Source of the DNA: Linanthus parryae | Taxonomy: Eukaryota; Streptophyta; Magnoliopsida; Ericales; Polemoniaceae | NCBI GenBank assembly: GCA_023055425.1 | Contig: JALGPY010000001.1 | Span: forward strand, 29,873,001 to 29,937,000 | Length of the DNA stretch: 64,000 bases | Direction: 5' to 3' | Shown: positions 55,395-64,000 of the stretch, in pieces | How the letters are laid out: the number at the start of each line of letters is the position of its first letter | Position numbering within the stretch: the first letter of the stretch is position 1 | Position numbers and translations under genes: made by a program | The notes under the pieces: model-generated | Databases searched by the model: none | The model's input: only the letters and a program-made list of their open reading frames with translations | What the model was told of the DNA's origin: nothing

Positions 55395-56153
55395 ATGTCC
55401 ACTATACGGAGGAGGAAGACAGAAGAATATACTGCGATAGCTGCAAGGAGAAAGCAGCGTTATCCCAATCTGAATAGGAACCTCTTTGGAGCTCCAAAGG
55501 TTGCATTCAGCCCTAGATGGAGAAATGGTAACCGGTACAAAAGGGGTCGTAGAAGTAACTTCCACGGTTATCTTCCTAAGCACCTGACGGAGAGGAGAAT
55601 AAGAACTGATAGTGGTTCTATGGCTGCTAGGCAGGAAGGAGTTGTTAGGTTTACTTCGAACATATCACAGGGTCCTAACAGTGATAATAGACTCGGAGAC
55701 GAGATTCAAATTAATGCTATATATATTAAGGGTAAAATATCATTGGCTGAAGCTCCGGCCTCCTCAAAGCTCCATGCTCTGTTCTGGATAGTTGTGGATA
55801 AGAAGCCTTCTTCTTCGTCTTCTGCTACTCAACCTCTGCAAGCAACTGATATATTCACAATTCATGACAATGAGCCTTGCACTGCAATGATTCGTGAGGA
55901 TTGTACTGATAGGTTCAGGTGTATTCATTTCAGTCGTTATCAGCTAAAGCAACATGGAGATTCAATGATTGGACTTGATGAGAGTTTCATTGAACTTTAT
56001 CTGAAGAAACGAGTTCGAGTTAAGTACAGCCCTGGTACTGGTGGAGAACTGTCAAACGTTCATGAGAATGCAATATACTTAGTTGCTGCCTGTTCCGGTG
56101 ATCAGACAGCTGTTGTATTTCATTTGAACATCAGATTGTACTTTAACACTTAG
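55395..56153 (+). CDS. Geminivirus coat-protein-like gene (V1), intact
   Basis: 252 codons with no stop. I use the ATG at 55395 (MSTIRRRKTEE). The N-terminal 80 residues are very basic (RRRKTEE, RYKRGRRSN), suited to nuclear import and ssDNA binding. The body follows the geminiviral coat protein / nuclear shuttle protein pattern, with INAIYIKGKIS, HALFWIVVDKKP, DRFRCIHFSRYQLK and a beta-rich C-terminus ending HLNIRLYFNT. The usual length of this family is about 240-260 residues. It lies on the virion strand and converges on Rep. Coat protein and nuclear shuttle protein are homologous; adjacency to Rep in one segment favours coat protein. An undamaged frame in a chromosomal copy suggests recent integration. 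Confidence 0.85.
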   Translation: MSTIRRRKTEEYTAIAARRKQRYPNLNRNLFGAPKVAFSPRWRNGNRYKRGRRSNFHGYLPKHLTERRIRTDSGSMAARQEGVVRFTSNISQGPNSDNRLGDEIQINAIYIKGKISLAEAPASSKLHALFWIVVDKKPSSSSSATQPLQATDIFTIHDNEPCTAMIREDCTDRFRCIHFSRYQLKQHGDSMIGLDESFIELYLKKRVRVKYSPGTGGELSNVHENAIYLVAACSGDQTAVVFHLNIRLYFNT

Positions 56154-56240
56154 CTCTTTCGAGAGTTTGTAACTTGGATTAATAATCCTTGAGAATATTA
56201 ATAATAACATTTTTATTTCAAAATAAAGTTCTTCAATACA

Positions 56241-56636
56241 TTAGAACACTGGTTCATCAATGGTTACAAAGATTACATTTTCAGTTGCCCACGGAAGGAA
56301 GTCCTCTCTATCCATAGCTACATAATAGCTCATATCTGGGTTACATAAAACAATACAGGGAATCCCTCCTTTGATTTTCCTTTTCTTCCTATACTTTTCA
56401 TTGCAAATGAAATCAACTTGAGCGCCAAGCAATGCCTTCTTACATGGTAGGTATTGAAAAGGAATATCATCAACAACATTGTAGAGTGCTCCATTATCAT
56501 ATTGACTGAAGTCTACCCCTTCACAGAAATAATTATGTCTTCCTAGACTTCTAGCCCACTGTGTCTTACCCGTCCTGCTCGGACCTTGGACTATCAGACT
56601 CTTCGGGCGGAGCGGTCTCTCCCCCAGCTCCTGCAT
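56241..56636 (-). CDS. rep: Rep helicase part (C2 frame)
   Basis: Replication initiator, C-terminal superfamily 3 helicase: Walker A GPSRTGKT, Walker B VVDDIPF and motif C VLCNPD are all intact in a stop-free frame. It overlaps the C1 frame by 71 bp in a different phase. Among geminiviruses a Rep split into C1 and C2 and joined by splicing is characteristic of mastrevirus-like and several related genera. A CTGATGCAG acceptor-like sequence lies in the overlap. The alternative, a simple frameshift, cannot be excluded without RNA or relatives. The frame's own first ATG is used for coordinates, not as a claimed start. Confidence 0.88.
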   Translation of the reverse strand: MQELGERPLRPKSLIVQGPSRTGKTQWARSLGRHNYFCEGVDFSQYDNGALYNVVDDIPFQYLPCKKALLGAQVDFICNEKYRKKRKIKGGIPCIVLCNPDMSYYVAMDREDFLPWATENVIFVTIDEPVF

Positions 56637-57405
56637 CAGATGATTCTTCCATTAACACAATATTATTATTATGCAGCTCCAGGCATTTATTTTTGACATG
56701 GTCCTCTGTTTCACTCTGGGCCCACATCAGGTCTTCTTTTATTTGATCCAACATATTGCCGTTAAATAAGAGAGGAAGGATGGCTTTACTCACAGTTATG
56801 CAGTTATCTGTGACCCATTGTTGAATCTGTGGGGGAAGGTTTCCGAACACTGAGAATTTCGGCACATAGTGTTCTGGTGGTGTGGGCCAGTACTTCTCTG
56901 CTGCATACTCTAGATTCCTCAGTTGGGTGGCCCACACAAAAGGTTGCTCCACTCTAATCCTAGAGAGGAACTCTTCTTTTGAGGTGCATTCTGAGATGAT
57001 GTTCCGCCAAATATCTTCTCTGGATCTTGTAGTTTTTTTCTTTAGGGTCCTCAGTTCCCCCTTTTCCACGTAATCCCCATACTTTGCGATGTAATCATTG
57101 ACACGATCATCTTCGTATGGCACTTCTATGTGAGGGTGATATTTCTTCGGACCTCTAGAACTGTTGGCTGCATTTGGATCTTCGATATCAAAAAATAGAG
57201 GGTTCTTGATATCGAACCTCCGTGTAGTTTGAATCAAACCGTGTAGATGGGGGTGACCATCTTCATGAAGTTCTCGACAAACTCTACCATAAGTCGGAGT
57301 GTATTTATGTAGTCTATTAAAAAGCTCTTGGAGAACAAACTCTTTGGTAAGGGGACACCTAGCATAGGTTATGAACAGAGAAGAAGCAGTGTGAAAGTCA
57401 GTGGG
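56566..57405 (-). CDS. rep: Rep catalytic and oligomerisation part (C1 frame), 5'-truncated
   Basis: Open for 279 codons after a TAG at 57406. Rolling-circle motif I reads LFITYARC, motif II is HPHLH, and motif III is DYIAKYGDY with the catalytic Tyr; a GRS-like stretch lies between. The second half (WATQLRNLEY, PPEHYVPKFSVFG, EWV-like QQWVTDN) is the oligomerisation region. No in-frame ATG precedes motif I, so the true start is lost or lies in an unseen exon. Ends at TAA 56566 inside the C2 overlap, as a RepA-type product would. A partial duplicate lies at 54164-54652. Confidence 0.88.
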   Translation of the reverse strand, partial: PTDFHTASSLFITYARCPLTKEFVLQELFNRLHKYTPTYGRVCRELHEDGHPHLHGLIQTTRRFDIKNPLFFDIEDPNAANSSRGPKKYHPHIEVPYEDDRVNDYIAKYGDYVEKGELRTLKKKTTRSREDIWRNIISECTSKEEFLSRIRVEQPFVWATQLRNLEYAAEKYWPTPPEHYVPKFSVFGNLPPQIQQWVTDNCITVSKAILPLLFNGNMLDQIKEDLMWAQSETEDHVKNKCLELHNNNIVLMEESSDAGAGGETAPPEESDSPRSEQDG

Positions 57406-57440
57406 CTATCCACATAAATAGTATCTCGTATTACAGAGCG
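57406..57440. other. Right junction of the viral island
   Basis: CCACATAAATAGTATCTCGTATTAC is the reverse complement of 54081-54105, then unit sequence resumes at 57441 in mid-unit (GAGCTGGGGG). The unit itself contains CCCACATAAATAGTATCTGGTCGG, so this motif was probably the recombination point. Confidence 0.75.
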
Positions 57441-60156
57441 GAGCTGGGGGAGAGACCGCTCCGCCCGAAGAGTCTGATAGTACTAAGCAGTTCTCGTCAT
57501 TTTACGAGAACGTCATGGTTTCGAATATAATAAATTATTATATTTGAGTAAAAAAGAAGAAAGAAATATAATAGTATTGAGGAGAAGAAAGAAGTTCTTC
57601 TCGGAAAATTAATAAAAAAGAACAAAAACATAGAAACTTTTTGTCAGAAAAGTGTTGGCAAAAGAAGAAAGAAATAAAGAAGAAAATAATCTTTTCTTTT
57701 AAGGGTTTATAAACACACAGTAAAGATGCAGTGGTCTCCGTCACACTGTGTCTTTTTATATTTAAATTATACAGTGGTCTCCGTCACACTGTGAAATTTT
57801 TTTATTTTAAAGTCGCCTCTCGTCTGCCTCAACATTCTCTTTGAAGAACAGTCTCACGATTAAACACCCGAAGTCAACAAATTTGGGGATATCAAGATAC
57901 ACAACTAAAGTCAGCATTATTATTAAAAATCTGTCTTCTGTCTTAAGTTCTTCGGGTTCTAAAAATTCCGATAAAGGAATATTTCTATGCAAAGAAGTAA
58001 TCAATTAAATAATATCACATTTATTTAATCGTTATATAAGTCGGTGTTAATTATTTTATTTTCAGCGAGAAGGGTTAATTTAAAAGGAAGTCCAAACATT
58101 TGGGGCATTTTCATAAATAGAGGAAAGTTCATCCACATGACGTCACTCCAAACTCTCTCTATTACAAGGTTTTGGTGTGGATTTGTGGATGGGAGAGCGA
58201 ATCTGGACCGTTCATTTGGCATCTGGCAACAGTAGATCGCCTTTATTCCTTTCATCCTACGGCTGAGATTCGTCCACGTCATCAAAAAGTAATAATAGTG
58301 GGCTGGGCCCACATAAATAGTATCTGGTCGGTACAGCTGTCATAGTCATCATTACTTTATTTGTTAGTGGGATTTCACTGTAGTAGGTCTATTTTTAATT
58401 TTTTAAAGTTGGGGGGCTCCATCTGCAAATACACGCCAAAACCTCTTAATATTACAGGGTTTTAGCATTTGCAGAGGCCCCCCTTCTGTACGGTCCCCCT
58501 TCGTTTTCATCTCCGTGCCTCTGGGTCGCGGAGATCTGGGACCGGACATCTATTCCGATTAGAATTATTCTCGATCATCCTCAGGGATGTATCGATTTAA
58601 AGAGTCGCAGTCATTCGTCATAGTTATTCATCTTCTTCTTCGTCGTCTCTCTCTCCTGCATCTGATGCAGGAGCTGGGGGAGAGACCGCTCCGCCCGAAG
58701 AGTCTGATAGTACTAAGCAGTTCTCGTCATTTTACGAGAACGTCATGGTTTCGAATATAATAAATTATTATATTTGAGTAAAAAAGAAGAAAGAAATATA
58801 ATAGTATTGAGGAGAAGAAAGAAGTTCTTCTCGGAAAATTAATAAAAAAGAACAAAAACATAGAAACTTTTTGTCAGAAAAGTGTTGGCAAAAGAAGAAA
58901 GAAATAAAGAAGAAAATAATCTTTTCTTTTAAGGGTTTATAAACACACAGTAAAGATGCAGTGGTCTCCGTCACACTGTGTCTTTTTATATTTAAATTAT
59001 ACAGTGGTCTCCGTCACACTGTGAAATTTTTTTATTTTAAAGTCGCCTCTCGTCTGCCTCAACATTCTCTTTGAAGAACAGTCTCACGATTAAACACCCG
59101 AAGTCAACAAATTTGGGGATAATCAAGATACACAACTAAAGTCAGCATTATTATTAAAAATCTGTCTTCTGTCTTAAGTTCTTCGGGTTCTAAAAATTCC
59201 GATAAAGGAATATTTCTAAGCAAAGAAGTAATCAATTAAATAATATCACATTTATTTAATCGTTATATAAGTCGGTGTTAATTATTTTATTTTCAGCGAG
59301 AAGGGTTAATTTAAAAGGAAGTCCAAACATTTGGGGCATTTTCATAAATAGAGGAAAGTTCATCCACATGACGTCACTCCAAACTCTCTCTATTACAAGG
59401 TTTTGGGGTGGATTTGTGGATGGGAGAGCGAATCTGGACCGTTCATTTGGCATCTGGCAACAGTAGATCGCCTTTATTCCTTTCATCCTACGGCTGAGAT
59501 TCGTCCACGTCATCAAAAAGTAATAATAGTGGGCTGGGCCCACATAAATAGTATCTGGTCGGTACAGCTGTCATAGTCATCATTACTTTATTTGTTAGTG
59601 GGATTTCACTGTAGTAGGTCTATTTTTAATTTTTTAAAGTTGGGGGGCTCCATCTGCAAATACACGCCAAAACCTCTTAATATTACAGGGTTTTAGCATT
59701 TGCAGAGGCCCCCCTTCTGTACGGTCCCCCTTCGTTTTCATCACCGTGCCTCTGGGTCGCGGAGATCTGGGACCGGACATCTATTCCGATTAGAATTATT
59801 CTCGATCATCCTCAGGGATGTATCAATTTAAAGAGTCGCAGTCATTCGTCATAGTTATTCATCTTCTTCTTCGTCGTCTCTCTCTCCTGCATCTGATGCA
59901 GGAGCTGGGGGAGAGACCGCTCCGCCCGAAGAGTCTGATAGTACTAAGCAGTTCTCGTCATTTTACGAGAACGTCATGGTTTCGAATATAATAAATTATT
60001 ATATTTGAGTAAAAAAGAAGAAAGAAATATAATAGTATTGAGGAGAAGAAAGAAGTTCTTCTCGGAAAATTAATAAAAAAGAACAAAAACATAGAAACTT
60101 TTTGTCAGAAAAGTGTTGGCAAAAGAAGAAAGAAATAAAGAAGAAAATAATCTTTT
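57441..60156 (+). repeat. Right array: 2.2 direct copies of a roughly 1230-bp form of the unit
   Basis: A partial unit (57441-57786), a full one (57787-59016, 1230 bp) and a nearly full one (59017-60156). Compared with the left array, 41 bp are missing after GTGTTAATTAT, and fixed substitutions separate the two forms (GAAGAGTCTGATAGTAC versus GATGAGTCTGATAGTCC, AGAGTCGCAGTC versus ATAGTCGTAGTC). Origins TAATATTAC lie at 58447 and 59678. Orientation is the same as in the left array. Confidence 0.95.
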
Positions 60157-60267
60157 ATATTCCCTACCGGCATCTTAATATTTATATTAAGATGCGGGCC
60201 CAGAGTGAAACAGAGGACCATGTCAAAAATAAATGGGTTACTGAAGGTGACCTCATTGGGATGCAGG
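60157..60267 (+). repeat. Rearranged viral scraps at the right end
   Basis: TATTCCCTACC and GGCATCTTAATATTTATATT match 55278-55308 in altered order. The second forms a palindrome with the following AAGATGC. Then comes about 40 bp of Rep C1 in plus orientation (CAGAGTGAAACAGAGGACCA). Typical of end-joining of fragments. Confidence 0.8.
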
Positions 60268-60368
60268 ATGACGTCACTCAAAACTCTCTCTATTACAAGG
60301 TTTTGCTATGGATTTGTGGATTTGTGGATTTGTGGATGAAGTGTGGAGTGTGGATGGCTCCTATTTAT
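60268..60368. repeat. Right copy of the 100-bp inverted repeat
   Basis: Partner of 53949-54053: GACGTCACTCAAAACTCTC, TATTACAAGGTTTTGC, then three ATTTGTGG repeats. Beyond it a short AAAGTCGCCTCTCGT echo of the unit is seen at 60386, the last recognisable viral sequence. Confidence 0.88.
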
Positions 60369-63127
60369 AGTATTCATACACGATTAAAGTCGCCTCTCGT
60401 CATCATTGCGAAAAATAATATTTGGGTAATTTATGGTGTTTTAATCGTGTGGGATTTTAGAAAACGTTACGTTAGTAATCGTAAGTTAAAACGTAAATAT
60501 CTTCTTTATTTTAGTTATTATCACGTGTGCAATCATCGCAGAATATTGCGTGTTCGCCACACCCAATCACTCTAGTGTTTAGTGCCTCACCCACACAATT
60601 TAACTTCTCACTTCATCATCTTCATCTCAAACTCTTCTTCTTGAGATTTCTCTTCGGCAATGAAACTTTCACCGCCACCTTTACCACCGATTCTTTTCAT
60701 CATCATCACCATCATCACCGCTCTTCCACTCTATTTAAACCCACATGTTCCTCCTTCCTCTCTCACACAACAACTTTCATCATCATCCCCTTCCTCTTCT
60801 CCAGCAAAACAACACACCACCAACAACAACATCACCGATCACCAACACCCCACTGCCCCGTTCTTCTCTCTCTCCCTCTCCATCTCCTATTCTCACTGTC
60901 ACGAGCAAAACCAAACGACAACAGCAGCATCAGCGAGCAGTGGCAACGCAGCCACAACACCGCCGCTGTCGCCGTTGGGAGAGAGGCCGACACCATCACC
61001 ATCCCACCTTTTCTTCTATTCTTTTTCTCTCTCCCTTGTTCCCCTCCCTGCTCCGAACACAGAAGAAGAAAGAAAGAGAAGAAACAGAGGCTAACACGAG
61101 CAGCAGCAGTAGCCAAAGAAATTGCCGTCAAAACACCATTTTTTCCGGCGAACTCTTCGGCCTGCTCAATCCAACGCCACCCACCCCTTTCTCTCTATAT
61201 CTCTAGCCTCCAAGAGACCCGACAAAGCTTTAGTAAGCATCAAAGAAGCCAAGAAATACCGGAAACAGCTCAGTTCGAGCTCACCTCCGGAGAAGTTTTT
61301 CGGCGACGCGACCCGCTCCGTTTCTCCACCGTTTCTCGCGTTTCTTGGGTTGGGTAAGCTCTAAATATCGTCGTGAGTTGATTTCAATAGTTAAAATCGT
61401 GTCTTGCATGCTTTAATCCGTTTTTGGATCGATTACTTTGAATATTCAAGTTTGGGAGCTAAATGTATTTTAATAATGTTGTTTTCAAAATATGTAGGGT
61501 TGTGAGTGACTTTTAATCAAACGGTAGGGGGACTAGTTAAAGTTTATATATTCAGTTATTATTATTATTAACTTAGTTTTATACTATTTATCTAATGTGG
61601 ATTAATTTTACACAAATAAACAAATAAAATAAATAATTGGTAATATATACATGTTTGTAGTAATTTGCTATAATAAAGTATATATTTATATATATATATA
61701 TATATAAATTTTAGTCTAGATTAAAGGTACTTAGTTCTATTTACAAAAGTTTGTTTCAACTAAATAAATAATTGAATGAATGTTTCTTTTGTAGAAAGAA
61801 AATATATGTTTTAGAAATTGGTTAAAATGAATATTTTCTCGAAAAATAAGTTAGTAAAATACTTGTGTATATATGTGTATATATACATTTAAGAAAACAA
61901 AATTGATTTAGTCACTTACAGAATGTCACTTTAGTTTATTTGCAAGTTTCAAATCGTTTTAGCAACAAATATAATGTTATAATTATCTAGTCAAAATAAC
62001 TCCTTATAATTACTATTTGATAATATTGTATTTTCTTAATACTCTTAGTAATTATGACTATAATCAAACGGTCCATCTAAATATTATATGCTTCTCCAAA
62101 TAATCATTTATAAGTAATATTTTAATTATTTAATATCAAATGACTTTAAAATACTTATTTATATATTTTAAGACTCGAACACGAGTTTTATTGGAATTGT
62201 GAGAAGTGTATTTAGTATACGACCTAGCCAAGCATTGGTATAAGAGTAGTGCATTCGTTATTCAGAAGTTACACCGTTACAACTAGATATTTGTAAATTG
62301 TAGGAGAGGGATACGTGGATATAGGCTTCGTCGAACATCCGTTGTATAGCTGCTGAGTTGACTTTATGTGAGTTATATTCTTAGTCTTGCTTGCCTAGCT
62401 TCATTCGTGTCGTGAAATGATTTTATAAATTTTCTCAAACTGTGTTTTTGCGATATACATGCTTTACTTGAGTTTGAATACGTTCGAAATGATTGATTTG
62501 AAACTGAGCTCACAAGTACTGGAACCAGTGGTTTTGATTTGGCCTTTGTTGGCTTCATTTGCCCTAATTGGGATAGTTTGGCCCTTAGTTGGTCCGGCTC
62601 TTTGCCTAATTGGCCAAAGTCCCATCTAGTACTAATCTTATGGACTTACGATCCATAAGGGTGTGTCAACACTTGTGGTCTAGTATGGTTTATATAAGTA
62701 GGGGCGGGAGAGGTTCTCCACAACGCCAGGCAGGGAGGAAAGGTTTTCTCTCTCGTTGTCGTCCTACACGGGAAGGTTTCCTAAGGAAAGGTTTTCCCAA
62801 CCCTCGATTTGGATATCCGATCAGATGACTGTTCTTATCAACTCTGGTTACTGTGAGCAATAACTTATTTTGAAAGTAACGTTACTGGTACTACTATTTA
62901 TTCTGCTGCAAACTCTGTTAAATGTTTTACTCATATCCTGTGATTTGTTTTAACTCATGACTACGCAATATATCTCATCTTCCTTGTTTTACATACTAAG
63001 GTGTATCTCACTCAGCATTTCTTGCTGACTTTCGAAAACTGCGGTTCTTGTTTTCCTTCCCACCGCAGGTCTAGGAGTTGGGGTTGTAAAATAAAAGGGG
63101 CGCGAGACTCATCTAGAGTATGGATGT
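60369..63127 (+). other. Probable LTR/leader of an unidentified (chromovirus-like?) element
   Basis: No domain found. 60540-61340 is CT-, CA- and CAC-rich, open in all three plus frames at once, and ends TTGGGTTGGGTAAGCTC, which looks like a leader with a 5' splice donor. 61500-62200 is strongly AT-rich with an (AT)n run near 61690. A TATA box TTTATATAAGTAGG is near 62690. 62990-63080 (CTCACTCAGC, CCACCGCAGGTCTAGGAG) resembles the transcribed end of gypsy chromovirus LTRs. I cannot find both LTR ends, so this is tentative; a host gene promoter is the alternative. Confidence 0.35.
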
Positions 63128-64000
63128 TGAAAGGGGGAGTATGCAGATGAATATGCAGCACAGATACTCTAGAAGGGGGGGTTGAATAGAGTATGCCAAC
63201 TTTTTGCAAAACTTAAGGAGGAAAAGAGTTTAGTTCTAGTGCAAAGGAGTTCAAGGCCTTGAACACAAATTCAAGCCTTTGGAATGAAATACAGTTTGCA
63301 ATGAAACAGACAAGTCAAGTCCTTGAAAAGAGTTTCAACCCTTGAAAAACAGACAGTTTGAGTGTTGTAAAACTGTGAATGTGAATTAACTGTAAATGCA
63401 AGAGACAAAGGATTTATGGAGTTCAGTCCACTTGGACCTACGTCTCTACCTCAAATATCTTCTCCCTGCAGGATTTTCAACTCAATTCTTATTAATCAAA
63501 GCTAAGCCCTAGATCTCAAGCACATTGAATTGCCTTACTCTATTACAACTCGTGGTTCTCTCTAACCTATCTAGTACCTGCTATAGCTAAATGATTAACT
63601 AAGAATTCTCTAGTATTAACTTTGAACAATCCTTGAGAATTAAATATAGAAGTATTACAGAAATGATCTACCAATGAAGTACAATACAGAAGAACACTGG
63701 AGTATAGAACTGCAGTGAAGAATGCAGTGAACTTCTGTGTGTTGGATTGTCAGAGTGATGAACTTCTTTGATGTTTGTCAATCCATAATTGTGTCTCTCT
63801 TTTTTCCCGTTGAGTGTTGTATGTTGATGCTTCAAATTGGGCTCTATTTATACGGTTTGAAACTCTGCAAATCTCCCCAGATTTTCAGCAACAACTTCCT
63901 GTATTTTAGGAAACAGCTTTGACTCTCTTCAACAGATTTCTCCAATGGATAGTTGATCACAATCTTCATAGATTTTGCTGTGATCTTGTCTTTAAAAAAA
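63128..64000 (-). mobile_element. Minus-strand Copia LTR related to Copia C/D, cut by window end
   Basis: TGAAAGGGGGAGTATGC and ATACTCTAGAAGGGGGG are the reverse complement of the LTR end of Copia C/D. Downstream, TTCAAGGCCTTGAA (63250) and GGACCTACGTCTCTACCTCA follow in the same inverted order. No tRNA-Met primer site lies to the left, so this is the outer end of a 3' LTR and the element extends rightwards. Confidence 0.85.

Larger units (their letters stand above)
49313..60368. mobile_element. Endogenous geminivirus-like locus with flanking replicon arrays
   Basis: Composite viral integration: left array of direct repeats (49313-53815), rearranged coding island (53816-57440), right array (57441-60156) and a short rearranged end. 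Evidence for geminiviral origin is threefold: TAATATTAC in the loop of a stem-loop, a complementary-strand Rep with rolling-circle motifs and a superfamily 3 helicase, and a virion-strand coat-protein-like gene, all in the canonical divergent arrangement. This is an old copy fixed in a plant chromosome, beside a truncated Copia LTR. Confidence 0.9.

Noticed and set aside
55192..55395. 67-codon plus frame ending at the coat-protein start
   Set aside because: It only stitches the complement of the unknown frame to the inverted Rep scrap; no independent support.
57538..57744. 68-codon Phe/Ile-rich minus frame in the right array (and at 58768)
   Set aside because: It is the complement of the A-rich tract.
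60527..61364. 276-codon Ser/Thr/His/Pro-rich frame and overlapping 144-, 153- and 80-codon frames
   Set aside because: All three plus frames are open over the same low-complexity CT/CA-rich sequence, with no domain and no codon-position pattern. Better explained by composition.

Overview
This is a stretch of angiosperm (land-plant) nuclear DNA made almost entirely of nested transposable elements plus an endogenous geminivirus-like locus. The plant assignment rests on long-LTR Ty1/copia elements primed by initiator tRNA-Met, a Tat-lineage Ty3/gypsy element with a second RNase H and an antisense gene carrying a plant mobile domain, a plant-type L1 LINE, and integrated geminiviral genes. I see no host single-copy gene, tRNA, rRNA or CRISPR array. 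The sequence does not identify the species.

Window start to 31.3 kb is a nest at least three insertions deep. A Copia LTR fragment (C, 30337-31260) is interrupted by a degenerate Tat element (B, 1-2838 plus 29178-30336, minus strand). The gag of Tat B is interrupted by a long-LTR Copia element (A, 2839-29177, plus strand, 5-bp duplication acagt). The 3' LTR of Copia A is interrupted by a young Tat element (A, 13186-28798, minus strand, 5-bp duplication gtgag, nearly identical 626-bp LTRs). Tat A has open gag-protease and pol frames in one frame separated by a single TGA. On the opposite strand it carries a multi-exon plant-mobile-domain gene, and between the two lies a hairpin-bearing minisatellite. 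Tat B keeps gag-protease and a minisatellite but has no pol.

31.3-49.3 kb holds a LINE ORF1/ORF2 fragment, about 3.9 kb with nothing recognisable, and a heavily decayed Copia element (E). Element E is split by another long-LTR Copia (D, 40432-46857), which itself contains a 1.4-kb solo LTR and a roughly 300-bp GAA microsatellite.

49.3-60.4 kb is the most unusual part. A coding island has an intact coat-protein-like gene (V1, plus strand), a Rep gene in two overlapping frames (C1 catalytic and C2 helicase, minus strand) and a stem-loop with the geminiviral origin TAATATTAC. It is flanked on both sides by direct tandem arrays of a non-coding unit (1272 bp on the left, about 1230 bp on the right). 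Each complete unit has its own TAATATTAC stem-loop, an A-rich tract, paired direct repeats and a short piece of Rep. The simplest reading is that a geminivirus and a subgenomic or satellite-like replicon that depended on it were integrated together as rolling-circle concatemers and then rearranged by inversion.

60.4-63.1 kb looks like LTR or leader sequence of an unidentified element, possibly a gypsy chromovirus. From 63128 to the window end is the LTR of a minus-strand Copia element related to C and D.
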